A DNA stretch of 49,407 nt from Oscillospiraceae bacterium (lineage in GTDB: Bacteria > Bacillota > Clostridia > Oscillospirales > Oscillospiraceae). Below the pieces are notes generated by a model. That model was not told where the DNA came from, made no database searches, and was given only the letters and a program-made list of their open reading frames with translations. The stretch is from NCBI GenBank assembly GCA_009785345.1, contig WQWL01000010.1, forward strand, positions 1 through 49,407. Direction: 5' to 3'. Numbering within the stretch: position 1 is the first letter of the stretch; each line of letters begins with the position of its first letter. The translations under genes and the position numbers were made by a program. Positions 24,996 to 34,159 of the stretch are shown piece after piece.

Positions 24996-25060
24996 CCATA
25001 TTTGTATTTTTGAATATATATTAACACAACAGCCAATATTTGTATATATTTTTGAATATT
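24996..25060. promoter_or_regulatory. Two AT-rich direct repeats upstream of the peptidase gene
   Basis: CCATATTTGTATTTTTGAATAT-like sequence (24996-25019) recurs as CCAATATTTGTATATATTTTTGAAT-like sequence (25033-25060), 37 bp apart. They lie in the 5' leader/promoter zone of the peptidase gene and could be regulator sites; no clear -35/-10 pair was fixed. Confidence 0.35.
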
Positions 25061-25088
25061 CTTGCATTTGGTCTGTTCAACGCAATAA

Positions 25089-25116
25089 CCGACCGTATAA
25101 TATCATATACGGTCGG
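25089..25116 (-). terminator. Hairpin after fucI
   Basis: Perfect 11-bp arms CCGACCGTATA and TATACGGTCGG with a 6-nt loop, about 110 bp downstream of the fucI stop codon and upstream of the peptidase leader. On the minus strand it is followed by TTATTGCGTTG, only moderately T-rich. Confidence 0.6.
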
Positions 25117-25223
25117 CTAGCTGAATTTTACTTATCCTATCTGTCTACTTGACAGAGGGTATTTTACAAAACGGTTTTGTTGAATAGTGAGTGATAGTGG
25201 AGATGGCTGCTCCGTGAACAACT

Positions 25224-26990
25224 CTATCTATACAATGGTCCGTATGTTGCACATGCTCTGTAATCGGCATTTTCTTTGTCTTCAGTGCCGAATGCTGACC
25301 ATGCATGTGGACGGAATACATATTCATCACATACATTGTGCATAGATACAGGAATTCGTAGCATTGCACATAGAGTTATTACATCTGCACCTTTGTGACC
25401 ATAACAGAATGCACCGTGGTTTGCGCCCCAATTTGCCATTACACTATACGCATCAGTGAAAGCACCTTTACCTGTAAGCCTTGGAGCAAACCATGTAGAT
25501 GGCCATGTTGGGTCGGTGCGATAGAGAAGGGTATGATTGACTTTTTCTGGTAAGTCAACTGTATAGCCCTCTGCAATTTGCATAACTGGTCCAAGCCCAT
25601 CAATTAGATTCAAGCGTAGCAAAGTGACAGGCATTTCACCTTCGGTTTCGAACTTTGATGAGAAGCCACCGCCGCGGAAGTAGCCTTTATTACCGGGACA
25701 CCAAGCTGTTTTCTCGAGGCAGGATTTAACGTCGCCTTCGCTCATATCCCACCATGGTTTCATTGTGCTTTCACCGCTTGCATTTTTTGCGCCACCACTG
25801 CCGTCAAGAGCAGCTGCACCGGAGTTAATTAGGTGGATAAATCCATCTTTTGCTTTTCCACCCGGTTTCCATCCGGTTACACGTTCAACAGCATCCGGAC
25901 TCCAAAATGTGCGAACATCGGCAAACACTGAAGCTGCACCGTCCATTAGATGTGAGAAGAGCATGGACACAGCGTTAAGTCCATCATTTTCTGTTGCGAA
26001 AATTGTTGGACGTCTATTACCATTCCAATCAAATGTTGAATTGAGGATTGCTTCTGTAAAGTCTGCATTTGGCTTATAATCTGTCCACATACGTTGTCCT
26101 TGGAAGCCACCTGCAATAGCATTGCGACCGAGAGCTTCCTCATGGTGACCAATTTCAGCCAGCTTTGGATTGCCAAGAAGAATATCGCGGCAAATCAGTG
26201 TCATTTTTACAACAAATTCCCACTGCTCGGCTTTTTGCTTGGCAGTGAATTGTTTTTCTTCGGGATTTGGGTCAAAACCTTCTTTACAATTCTTTTTTGC
26301 CCATGCGAGAGCAGTTTTGAATTCGACCGGATCATAAATATTTAGATCAATACGACGCAGTACTTCAGTCATATCGACCCATTCGGCGCGTATGCCAAGA
26401 TATTTTTGCATAAAATCAGGGTCTAGGAATGAACCCATAATGCCCATGGATACTGAACCAATACCGACATATGCTTTGTTTTTCATTTGACCAACTGCAA
26501 TAGCAGCACGTGCAAAACGGAGAATTTTTTCTTGTACATCTTCCGGAACTGAAGTGTCGCCAGCATCCTGAACATCACGACCATAAATACCAAAAGCAGG
26601 CAATCCGCGTTGTGCGTGGGCAGCAAGAACTGCTGCAAGATATACAGCTCCGGGACGCTCTGTGCCATTAAATCCCCATATGGCTTTTACTGTGTCTGAT
26701 GTTAGGTCCATAGTTTCACTACCATAGCACCAGCAGGGGGTGACTGTTAATGATCCAATTACATTTTCTTGCGCGAATTTTTCGGCACATGCACCGGCTT
26801 CATTGCCACCACCAATTGTACTATCAGCAACAACACATTGGACAGGTGTACCATCTGCATATTTGAGGTTGTCGCTAATTAACTTGGCTGCTGATTTTGC
26901 CATACTCATTGTTTGATGCTCAAGAGATTCGCGAACTCCACCCCAACGTCCGTCAATTGTCGGGCGAATGCCAATTTTTGGATAAGTCAT
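25224..26990 (-). CDS. fucI: L-fucose isomerase
   Basis: 588 residues, full length for FucI. It converts L-fucose to L-fuculose (also D-arabinose to D-ribulose) using Mn2+. Characteristic stretches: [21 protein letters not shown] at the N-terminus, [19 protein letters not shown], the TENDGLNA...DVRTFW segment carrying metal-binding Glu and Asp, and the C-terminal [28 protein letters not shown]. The start follows AAGGAGA. It is the last gene of a run formed by an ABC transporter, fucU and fucI. Kinase (fucK) and aldolase (fucA) are not in the window. Confidence 0.96.
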   Translation of the reverse strand: MTYPKIGIRPTIDGRWGGVRESLEHQTMSMAKSAAKLISDNLKYADGTPVQCVVADSTIGGGNEAGACAEKFAQENVIGSLTVTPCWCYGSETMDLTSDTVKAIWGFNGTERPGAVYLAAVLAAHAQRGLPAFGIYGRDVQDAGDTSVPEDVQEKILRFARAAIAVGQMKNKAYVGIGSVSMGIMGSFLDPDFMQKYLGIRAEWVDMTEVLRRIDLNIYDPVEFKTALAWAKKNCKEGFDPNPEEKQFTAKQKAEQWEFVVKMTLICRDILLGNPKLAEIGHHEEALGRNAIAGGFQGQRMWTDYKPNADFTEAILNSTFDWNGNRRPTIFATENDGLNAVSMLFSHLMDGAASVFADVRTFWSPDAVERVTGWKPGGKAKDGFIHLINSGAAALDGSGGAKNASGESTMKPWWDMSEGDVKSCLEKTAWCPGNKGYFRGGGFSSKFETEGEMPVTLLRLNLIDGLGPVMQIAEGYTVDLPEKVNHTLLYRTDPTWPSTWFAPRLTGKGAFTDAYSVMANWGANHGAFCYGHKGADVITLCAMLRIPVSMHNVCDEYVFRPHAWSAFGTEDKENADYRACATYGPLYR

Positions 26991-27080
26991 TTGATATTCT
27001 CCTTATTTATGTTGATATTCTTTCATTTATTTTATAGTATCTATTATAGTATGATTACTAATATTTTGACATAACGAATA

Positions 27081-27515
27081 TTAGCCCTCTATAACACCTT
27101 TTTTCAAAATTACATTTGCATACAGGGCGGTTTCACCTGTAGCGATAATAGCGTAGGCTTTTTTTGCGCGCTCGTAAAAAGCAAAGCGCTCTTCACATTT
27201 AATTGCATTATTAACAGGCTCATGATTTTTGATGATTTCTCTGTAAGTATTCCAAATTGGAGGTTCAGTATCATCTGTGTCGTCTACGACTGCCATTAGT
27301 GCAACAGGGCATTCAACGAAGCGGTCTAGTGGAAATAGTTTTAGTATTGCATCTAATAATATTGGTACACCGTGTCCGTCACAGCGTATCAATTTTTGGG
27401 CATGAGAAGCAGCAGGGAAGTTGCCATCGCCAATAACAAGTTCATCTCCATGTCCCATTTCCATAAGTGTTTTTAATAGTTCCGGTGTAAGAATAGAAGG
27501 GATATTTTTTAGCAT
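27081..27515 (-). CDS. fucU: L-fucose mutarotase (RbsD/FucU family)
   Basis: 144 residues, the usual FucU length. MGHGDELVIGDGNFPAASHA holds the conserved His-Asp pair of the RbsD/FucU fold, and the C-terminal AYAIIATGETALYANVILKKG matches the family end. It interconverts the anomers of L-fucose, supplying the alpha form that FucI uses. It lies 90 bp before fucI and after the transporter genes, with GAGGAG 11 nt before its ATG. Confidence 0.93.
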   Translation of the reverse strand: MLKNIPSILTPELLKTLMEMGHGDELVIGDGNFPAASHAQKLIRCDGHGVPILLDAILKLFPLDRFVECPVALMAVVDDTDDTEPPIWNTYREIIKNHEPVNNAIKCEERFAFYERAKKAYAIIATGETALYANVILKKGVIEG

Positions 27516-27584
27516 AGCGCAATCAACTCCTCATAATTTATGTATTGATGCGTTTAATCAGTGGTTCATCAGTGTGAACTGCGT

Positions 27585-27613
27585 AGAGGGATGGCGTCCA
27601 CCACCATCCCTCT
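27585..27613 (-). terminator. Intercistronic hairpin after the binding-protein gene
   Basis: Perfect 10-bp arms AGAGGGATGG/CCATCCCTCT with a 9-nt loop between the binding protein and fucU. There is no T-run in the minus direction, so it more likely stabilises or partially terminates the transcript and raises binding-protein yield. Confidence 0.55.
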
Positions 27614-27665
27614 TGCTTCTCGTTTTGTAAAACCGTATTAGACTTATAATATTATGTATTAATAA

Positions 27666-28829
27666 TTAGTCATAAAGCAGGATTGCAATATCAGGGTTAT
27701 GCATATTGCTTGAATTCCACCATTGCGCACCTGTGTCTACATCATGAACAGCTTCGCCGCGTGCAGCGCGAACTGCCAATGATACAGCTTGGTAACCAAT
27801 TTGGAAAGGATCTTGTGTAACAGAACCGAACATTAGGCCTGTTTCAACAGCTTCTTTTTGTGCAGAACCTGCGTCAAAACCGACAAGGATAACACCGTCA
27901 GGAACATTAGTACCTGCACCGATAGTTGCAAGTAGTCCCATTACAGCACCTTCGTTTGAGCAGAATACGCCAAGAAGATTTGGTGTGTTGAGTACACCAA
28001 GAGCAGCACTTGTCATGTCAGCAATCTCAGGTGTTGCACCAACAGTTACATCAATAATAACAGCAGCATCTGTATCACCTGTATTAATTCTTCCAAGACC
28101 GCCAACGATTGCAACACTGTCATTTACACCACCTGCAAGTTGATACATCCTTTCTGCAAAGCCTTGTGTACGGCCGGTTACAGATTCAGAAGTAGCATCT
28201 TGAGATAGAATAGCAATAGTTACTGGAGCATCTTCAGTTGCAGCTGCAATGGCATCTTGAATTTCTGGGAACATGTTGTCTGCACCAACTGCGCCGGCTG
28301 CGATATTATCAGTTGCAGCAGTTGCTAGAACTTGACCTGCAGGTGCATCCGGAATGCCTGAGTCAAATCCGATTACTGGAATGCCGCGATTGTACGCATC
28401 TGCAAGTTCTGCAAGAGCAGCTTCTGTATCAAGTGCTGCAAATGCAATAGCATCAGGATTTCGTGCAAGAGCACTGCGAAGCATTTCGAGTTGTGGACCG
28501 ATGTCTGCTTCACTTGGAGGACCGTCGAAAGAAACAGCAACGCCGTAAGTTTCGCCAGCTGCACGTGCACCGGCATAAACTGCTTGCCAGAATTGATGTT
28601 GGAAGCCTTTAGAGATAACTGCTACATAGCTAACATCAACGTCATCATTAGGTTCTTCAACTTCTGTAGGCTCATCAATAACTTCTGGTTCATCGATTAC
28701 TTCAGGCTCATCGATTACTTCAGGTTCTTCAACCGTCGGAGGATCTTCAACGACGGGTTCGTCGTTGCATGCTACTAGGAATGCTGTCGCTAGTAGAATC
28801 ACTAGGAGAATTGCAATAAATTTTTTCAT
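27666..28829 (-). CDS. Sugar ABC transporter substrate-binding lipoprotein, likely for L-fucose
   Basis: 387 residues. The lipobox LVAC gives Cys21 as the lipid site. A ~35-residue acidic linker contains three EPEVID repeats (about 28676-28735) before the binding domain, which starts at VSYVAVISKGFQHQFWQAVYAGARAAG. Peripla_BP_4 family (AFAALDTEAALAELADAYNRGIPVIGFDSG, VILVGFDAGSAQKEAVETG). The start follows AGAAAGG. Fucose as ligand is inferred from fucU, fucI and the dedicated LacI regulator in the same cluster. Confidence 0.9.
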   Translation of the reverse strand: MKKFIAILLVILLATAFLVACNDEPVVEDPPTVEEPEVIDEPEVIDEPEVIDEPTEVEEPNDDVDVSYVAVISKGFQHQFWQAVYAGARAAGETYGVAVSFDGPPSEADIGPQLEMLRSALARNPDAIAFAALDTEAALAELADAYNRGIPVIGFDSGIPDAPAGQVLATAATDNIAAGAVGADNMFPEIQDAIAAATEDAPVTIAILSQDATSESVTGRTQGFAERMYQLAGGVNDSVAIVGGLGRINTGDTDAAVIIDVTVGATPEIADMTSAALGVLNTPNLLGVFCSNEGAVMGLLATIGAGTNVPDGVILVGFDAGSAQKEAVETGLMFGSVTQDPFQIGYQAVSLAVRAARGEAVHDVDTGAQWWNSSNMHNPDIAILLYD

Positions 28830-28852
28830 TTGTTTTTCCTTTCTTATTTCTG

Positions 28853-29851
28853 TTACTTTTCTTTTTGAACAACCGGTTTTACTTTCCTTACCTGGTTTGC
28901 TCGTTTCGTGCGTTGTATATCAAACAAGACTGCTCCGATGACGACAATCCCGGTAAAGAATACTTGGCTGGCGGCATTAATACCCATTCCTTGTAAACCT
29001 ATGCGCAGAACACTCATAAAGAATACACCTATAATTGTGCCTGTTAATGAACCAGAACCACCTTTTAGTGATGTACCGCCGATAACAACGGCAGCAATCG
29101 CTTGTAACTCTGTACCTTGTCCAGTATTTGGGACAATAGTAGTGACAGCGGCAGCATGAAAAATCGCACCAAAACCTGCGCAAAATCCACTAATTACGTA
29201 TGCAATACATTTCCAGTTTGAAGCTTTGACACCGGAAAGGCGTACGGCTTCCTCATTGCTACCAATAGCGAATGTATAGCGCCCGAGCTTTGTTTTATTA
29301 AGCACAATTAAGGCTATTATCAGGAAGGAGAAGAGCCATATAGCTCCGACAGGAAAATTGTCGATGCGAAAGAATGTTCGAGTAAACCAACTATCACCTA
29401 TTGGAGCCGGAAATCGTTGAGATTGAACACTAGTAATAATTGAGCCGAGTCCAGCAGCAACCATCATAGTACCCAAAGTTGCAATAAAAGGAGGGAGTTC
29501 AAGTTTTGTGACCATTAATCCATTCAGCGTTCCAAATGCAGTGCCGATTAATACAATAATAATTAGACAAATCCACAGAGGCAAGCCTTCACCGTTTTGA
29601 TAAAGAAAACCACCAATTAATGCTGAACTCATCATAACCGTACCAATTGAGAGATCAATTCCGCCAGTTATAATAACAAAGGTTACACCGATAGCGAGGA
29701 AACCAATGGCATACGAACTTGCGAAAATATTCAGTGCTGTGGCCCATTGATTAAAACCTCGAGCAAAGATGGAAAAGATTATACATAGGATAGTTAGTGC
29801 ACCGAGGGCAAAGAAACTTTCTAATCGAAATCTTCTTATTCTTATGTTCAT
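28853..29851 (-). CDS. Sugar ABC transporter permease (CUT2), likely for L-fucose
   Basis: 332 residues with about eight to ten membrane helices. BPD_transp_2 motifs: LAIGVTFVIITGGIDLSIGTVMM, LPPFIATLGTMMVAAGLGS, and the ATPase-contact loop AIAAVVIGGTSLKGGSGS. The start codon overlaps the ATPase stop by 4 nt, showing translational coupling. It is the membrane part of the fucose-cluster importer. The C-terminus is a short basic cytoplasmic tail (RTKRANQVRKVKP). Confidence 0.92.
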   Translation of the reverse strand: MNIRIRRFRLESFFALGALTILCIIFSIFARGFNQWATALNIFASSYAIGFLAIGVTFVIITGGIDLSIGTVMMSSALIGGFLYQNGEGLPLWICLIIIVLIGTAFGTLNGLMVTKLELPPFIATLGTMMVAAGLGSIITSVQSQRFPAPIGDSWFTRTFFRIDNFPVGAIWLFSFLIIALIVLNKTKLGRYTFAIGSNEEAVRLSGVKASNWKCIAYVISGFCAGFGAIFHAAAVTTIVPNTGQGTELQAIAAVVIGGTSLKGGSGSLTGTIIGVFFMSVLRIGLQGMGINAASQVFFTGIVVIGAVLFDIQRTKRANQVRKVKPVVQKEK

Positions 29852-31383
29852 TGTTTAATCTCCTCTTCTGTATGGTTTATGCTAGAATTAAGTGTTGCCA
29901 GAGTCATAATAGAGTGTTGATCTGCTTCCTCAATGGGGAGAGTACCTGTATGTGAACCCTCACACATCACCAAGATTCGATCACTCATTCGCAATAATTC
30001 TGGAAGCTCAGATGATATCATGATTATCGACTTACCGTTTTCTGCCAATGCATTCATTAATTTGTATATTTCACTCTTTGCTCCAACGTCAATGCCTCTG
30101 GTTGGTTCGTCGAAAATAAGGATGTCGCAGTTTCTAATAAGCCACTTAGCAATAACAACTTTTTGTTGATTACCACCTGATAGATTTTTTACAATCTGAC
30201 TTATCGAAGGTGTCCTGACATCAATTTTGTCAACATATTCATTTGAAGTTGTCGCAATCTTATTTTCATTGATAAAACCGACACTTGTATAATCATTGAG
30301 AGAAGCGAGTATCATGTTATTGGATATACTCATATCAACAGCAAGACCAAAGCGCTTTCTATCCTCAGAAAGATAGCCAATGCCTCTTTTTACTGCATCA
30401 TGGGGTGATCTGATATTAGCTGCTTTCCCATCAATTATGATATTGCCACGTGTTCTTTTATCTGCACCAAAAATAAGTCTGGCGACTTCTGTTCTTCCGG
30501 CACCCATTAAGCCGGCAAATCCGAGAATTTCTCCCTTATGCAATTTAAATGAGACATCGTGTACATCTTTTGAATTTAGATTTTCAACCTCGAGAACTAC
30601 AGGGGCATCTTCCGGAACAGAGCTTGTTTGCTTTGGTGGTTCGTAGGTAACGCGACCAATCATCATATGAATGACATCATGAATTTCAAGCTCTGCGGTA
30701 TTTTTGGTGCCGACAAGTTCTCCATCTCTCAAGACTGTCACTCTATCAGTAATTCTTTTGATCTCGTCAAGACGGTGTGAAATATATATAATACCCACAC
30801 CTTTCGATTTAAGCTCATTAATGATATCAAAGAGAACATCGATTTCTGTATCTGTGAGTGTTGCAGTAGGTTCATCAAATACAATTACTTTTGAGTCAAA
30901 GGATATTGCCTTTGCAATTTCGACAATCTGCTGTTTACCTACAGTAAGATTTTTGACATATTCATTGGGGTCAATAAACACTCCGAGACGTTCAAAGAGC
31001 TCGGCAGATTTCCTAACAATGCTCTTTTCGTCTAAAAAGAAACCTTTGCCTTCTCTGCCTATGAAGATGTTTTGTGCTACTGTTAAATGGTTCATTAAGT
31101 TCAATTCTTGATGAACGATGGATATTCCGGCAATCTGTGCAGCTTTAGGTGTTTTAAATACAACTTTTTTGCCGAAATACAGAATATCACCGCTATCAGC
31201 CTTATATATCCCCGTGAGAACTTTGACCATAGTAGATTTGCCGGCACCGTTTTCGCCCATTAGTGCGAGAACCTCACCAGCTTTTAAGTTGATTGAACAA
31301 TTATTCAGTGCATGGACTCCTTGAAAGCGCTTGTCGATGTCGACCATCTCTAAGATGTATGGACTATTCCGGATATCTCCCAT
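29848..31383 (-). CDS. Sugar ABC transporter ATPase, duplicated (CUT2), likely for L-fucose
   Basis: 511 residues from the ATG at 31383, 7 nt after GGAGAG; the TTG at 31398 lies within that site and is rejected. Domain 1: Walker A GENGAGKST, signature-like LTVGKQQIVEIAKAI, Walker B VIVFDEPTATL. Domain 2: degenerate P-loop GLMGAGRTE, signature LSGGNQQKVVIAKW, Walker B ILIFDEPTRGID. It is the first gene of the fucose operon, read from the strong promoter at 31436-31464. Confidence 0.93.
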   Translation of the reverse strand: MGDIRNSPYILEMVDIDKRFQGVHALNNCSINLKAGEVLALMGENGAGKSTMVKVLTGIYKADSGDILYFGKKVVFKTPKAAQIAGISIVHQELNLMNHLTVAQNIFIGREGKGFFLDEKSIVRKSAELFERLGVFIDPNEYVKNLTVGKQQIVEIAKAISFDSKVIVFDEPTATLTDTEIDVLFDIINELKSKGVGIIYISHRLDEIKRITDRVTVLRDGELVGTKNTAELEIHDVIHMMIGRVTYEPPKQTSSVPEDAPVVLEVENLNSKDVHDVSFKLHKGEILGFAGLMGAGRTEVARLIFGADKRTRGNIIIDGKAANIRSPHDAVKRGIGYLSEDRKRFGLAVDMSISNNMILASLNDYTSVGFINENKIATTSNEYVDKIDVRTPSISQIVKNLSGGNQQKVVIAKWLIRNCDILIFDEPTRGIDVGAKSEIYKLMNALAENGKSIIMISSELPELLRMSDRILVMCEGSHTGTLPIEEADQHSIMTLATLNSSINHTEEEIKQ

Positions 31384-31414
31384 GGCAAAACTCTCCAACC
31401 TTATAACAATATGC

Positions 31415-31428
31415 GCGAAACGTTTCGC
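31415..31428. promoter_or_regulatory. LacI-family operator at the fucose operon start
   Basis: Perfect 14-bp palindrome GCGAAACGTTTCGC placed where transcription of the transporter operon should begin, 7 bp downstream of its -10 box. A 12/14 match lies in the divergent regulator promoter (31624-31637). Confidence 0.82.
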
Positions 31429-31435
31429 TTGCGTA

Positions 31436-31464
31436 ATTATAACATTCTAAAATAAAAATGTCAA
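31436..31464 (-). promoter_or_regulatory. Promoter of the fucose transport operon
   Basis: Minus strand: perfect -35 TTGACA (31464-31459), 17-nt spacer, perfect -10 TATAAT (31441-31436). The operator at 31415-31428 covers the start site, the classical position for repression. Confidence 0.88.
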
Positions 31465-31620
31465 CAAAAAATGAATCGAAAACCTAATATATTTGTTTAA
31501 AAATCAGACAGAATCCTAAATACACTTCATAATCGCCTGATTTTATAGAGTCATTGGAATGAGGGGAGTTAAGCCCGTTTTGTAAATTATGCTTGTGCTT
31601 ATGTAATGCTTTTGTATTCG

Positions 31621-31649
31621 TTGACAAAACGTTTCGCTAAAGATATAAT
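31621..31649 (+). promoter_or_regulatory. Promoter of the fucose-cluster regulator, with operator in the spacer
   Basis: Perfect -35 TTGACA (31621-31626), 17-nt spacer, perfect -10 TATAAT (31644-31649). The spacer holds AAACGTTTCGC, an operator half plus most of the other half, so the regulator probably limits its own synthesis. Confidence 0.88.
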
Positions 31650-31699
31650 CAAAATACAGTGGTGAATGTTCATAATCCACGTCTGGAGGAGTTCAATCT

Positions 31700-32689
31700 A
31701 TGGCTACCACAATTAAAGATGTTGCTCAATATACAGGTCTGTCTATTGCGACGATTTCTAAGTACATAAACGGCGGAAATGTTTTAGAGGATAATCGTAA
31801 ACGCATTGGAGAAGCTATTGAAGTACTGGACTATAAAGTAAACTATGCCGCCAGATCTCTAAAAACCAATAAGACCATGACTGTCGGAATATTATTGCCA
31901 TCTCTATTTACTCCGTTTTTTTCTCTCATATGTGCATATATTGAACCACTTTTGAAATCCCACGGCTATTCCATGATCGTATGTAGTTACCATGATGATC
32001 CAATTGAGGAAATAAGCAAGCTTAAGTTTTTGCAAGCCTTAAGTATAGATGGGATTGTAGCAGTACCAACTACAGTGACTGCAGATGAATTAACTGCGCT
32101 GAAAATTCCGGTTGTACTGATGGACAGGAATGTTCCAGGCTTAGATAGTGTAGTGACGGACAATATTAACGCAGTGCACGATGTTGTAGAAGAATTGATT
32201 ATTCATGGACATAGGCGTATTGGCATTATTCTCGGACCACCTACGGTCACAACGGCTTACGAACGAAAGCTAGGCTATGAACGAGCATTTGCGGATTATA
32301 ATTTGCCGATAGACGAAAGCCTTATTCGCATCGGTGAATACGATATCGCCACAGGATATCGTGAGATGATAGAGCTGTTGAATATGAAGCCGCTTCCAAC
32401 AGCTGTAGTGGTCAGTTCGCATGATATCACAGTTGGTGCAATTATGGCAGCTTATGAACGAAAATTGAAAATCCCTGACGATATATACTTCGTTGGCTAT
32501 GACGAAGAGCAAATCACGAAGGTATTTAATGCACCAGTCACTACCGTACTACAACCTTTGGTTGAAATTGCTCAAAGTGTTACAGAATTATTGGTTAAGC
32601 GAATGAATGGTGACTACAGTGGATATCCTCAGCTAAATAGGCTAAAAACCACATTGTTACGTCATCAACCCATAAGTAAAATTGAGTAG
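31700..32689 (+). CDS. LacI-family regulator of the fucose cluster
   Basis: 329 residues: helix-turn-helix TIKDVAQYTGLSIATISKYINGG at residues ~4-26, hinge segment ARSLKTNKTMTVGILLP, then a PBP-type effector domain with the typical GHRRIGIILGPP and DIYFVGYDEEQ strands. The start follows GGAGGAG. It is divergent from the fucose importer operon. Matching palindromes at both promoters support direct control; fucose or fuculose as inducer is inferred from the cluster. Confidence 0.92.
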   Translation: MATTIKDVAQYTGLSIATISKYINGGNVLEDNRKRIGEAIEVLDYKVNYAARSLKTNKTMTVGILLPSLFTPFFSLICAYIEPLLKSHGYSMIVCSYHDDPIEEISKLKFLQALSIDGIVAVPTTVTADELTALKIPVVLMDRNVPGLDSVVTDNINAVHDVVEELIIHGHRRIGIILGPPTVTTAYERKLGYERAFADYNLPIDESLIRIGEYDIATGYREMIELLNMKPLPTAVVVSSHDITVGAIMAAYERKLKIPDDIYFVGYDEEQITKVFNAPVTTVLQPLVEIAQSVTELLVKRMNGDYSGYPQLNRLKTTLLRHQPISKIE

Positions 32690-32715
32690 ATACGATAACT
32701 GTTCTTTCACCAATC

Positions 32716-32751
32716 ACGCCCATGCGAAATAATTTTATTTCGTCAGGGCGT
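32716..32751 (+). terminator. Hairpin terminator after the LacI-family gene
   Basis: Arms ACGCCC..CGAAATAA and TTATTTCG..GGGCGT, 27 nt after the stop codon, with a small internal mismatch; followed by TCGTTGAATTTG, only weakly T-rich. Confidence 0.55.
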
Positions 32752-32872
32752 TCGTTGAATTTGACTTATCATATTAATCAATGATTTCTATTAGGGATTA
32801 TACTCGCGAATATAGTATGAATCTATCTCGGCGCTGGAACAATGCTCTCTTGTTTCAAAAGGTATTGTATTT

Positions 32873-34159
32873 ATGAGCACAAATATGACAAAACATGATG
32901 CGCTAAATGCGCTAATGAAATATTTTGGGTATTCTGAATTCAGACCTTCACAGGATACAATAATTGATGCGCTCTTATCCGGGCGTGATGTTTTGGGTAT
33001 CATGCCAACGGGTGCGGGAAAGTCGATTTGTTTTCAAATTCCTGCATTACTAATGCCCGGTATAACAATTGTAGTTTCTCCATTAATATCACTGATGAAA
33101 GACCAGGTATTTCAGCTTAGAAAAGGCGATATACCTGTTGCTTTTATCAACTCCTCATTAAGAAAAGAACAGTACCGTGAAGTTTTGCGTAGGGTAGGGG
33201 TTGGGAAGTATAAGATAATCTATGTTGCTCCAGAAAGATTAGGTACTGCTGATTTTTTACAATTTGCTATAAACACTCCAATCTCGCTTATAGCTGTGGA
33301 TGAAGCTCATTGCGTTTCGCAATGGGGGCAAGATTTTAGACCAAGCTATCTTAAAATAGTTGAATTTATTGAACAACTCAAAGTTCGTCCGATAGTAGGA
33401 GCGTTTACGGCAACGGCAACAGGTGATGTAAAAAACGATATCATACGTTTACTACAGTTAAATGATCCCCTTAGTCTAACCACTGGCTTTGATAGACCAA
33501 ACTTGTATTTTGGAGTTGAAAAGCCGGAAAATAAATCAAAATATTTCTACGAACTAATTGCCACACGAAGCAATCAATGTGGTGTTGTGTATTGTTCGAC
33601 TCGGAAAGCGGTGGATTCAGTATGTGCAGCCTTGCGTCATCGTGGTATTTCAGCCGGACGCTATCATGCCGGTCTTGAAGATGAAGAACGTAGAATAAGT
33701 CAAGATGATTTTATACAAAATAAAACCTCGGTTATTGTTGCGACTAATGCGTTTGGTATGGGAATAGATAAACCGGATGTTAGGTATGTAATACATTACA
33801 ATATGCCGAAGAATCTCGAAAATTACTATCAAGAGGCAGGTCGAGCCGGTAGAGATGGTAAAGCGTCAGAATGTATTTTGTTGTTTTCTGAAGATGATAT
33901 TAAAACGGCTGAATTCATGATTCAAGATTCCGGACAAAACACGGCTCTGGCTGAAAAAGAGCAACGAAAAGTGCGGAGGCAGGATGTGAAACGACTTGAC
34001 AGTATGATTAGATACTGCGAGATTGAAGGATGTTTGCGTTCGTATATCCTTAATTATTTTGGTGAAAAGCAAAGGATTAGATGTGGTAACTGCAGTAATT
34101 GTTTGAAGCCAAGCCTATGGAATAGATTATTTGGATCGAAAGGAATAAACAGACAATGA
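32873..34159 (+). CDS. Short RecQ-family DNA helicase
   Basis: 428 residues. SF2 helicase motifs in order: FRPSQ near the start, Walker A MPTGAGKS (~44), VVSPLISLMKDQ, DEAH box VDEAHCVSQWGQDFR (~142), GAFTATAT, and helicase motif VI QEAGRAGRDG. The C-terminal zinc cysteines (C-x4-C...C-x2-C) are present. The protein ends right after the zinc part, so the winged-helix RQC and HRDC domains of long RecQ (~600 residues) are absent. It overlaps trmL by 4 nt (ATGA). It unwinds DNA 3'-5' in repair or replication-fork rescue, as the family does. Confidence 0.92.
   Translation: MSTNMTKHDALNALMKYFGYSEFRPSQDTIIDALLSGRDVLGIMPTGAGKSICFQIPALLMPGITIVVSPLISLMKDQVFQLRKGDIPVAFINSSLRKEQYREVLRRVGVGKYKIIYVAPERLGTADFLQFAINTPISLIAVDEAHCVSQWGQDFRPSYLKIVEFIEQLKVRPIVGAFTATATGDVKNDIIRLLQLNDPLSLTTGFDRPNLYFGVEKPENKSKYFYELIATRSNQCGVVYCSTRKAVDSVCAALRHRGISAGRYHAGLEDEERRISQDDFIQNKTSVIVATNAFGMGIDKPDVRYVIHYNMPKNLENYYQEAGRAGRDGKASECILLFSEDDIKTAEFMIQDSGQNTALAEKEQRKVRRQDVKRLDSMIRYCEIEGCLRSYILNYFGEKQRIRCGNCSNCLKPSLWNRLFGSKGINRQ

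Noticed and set aside
31118-31324. Open frames antisense to transporter genes
   Set aside because: They mirror the codon structure of the real genes on the other strand and have no RBS or family motif.
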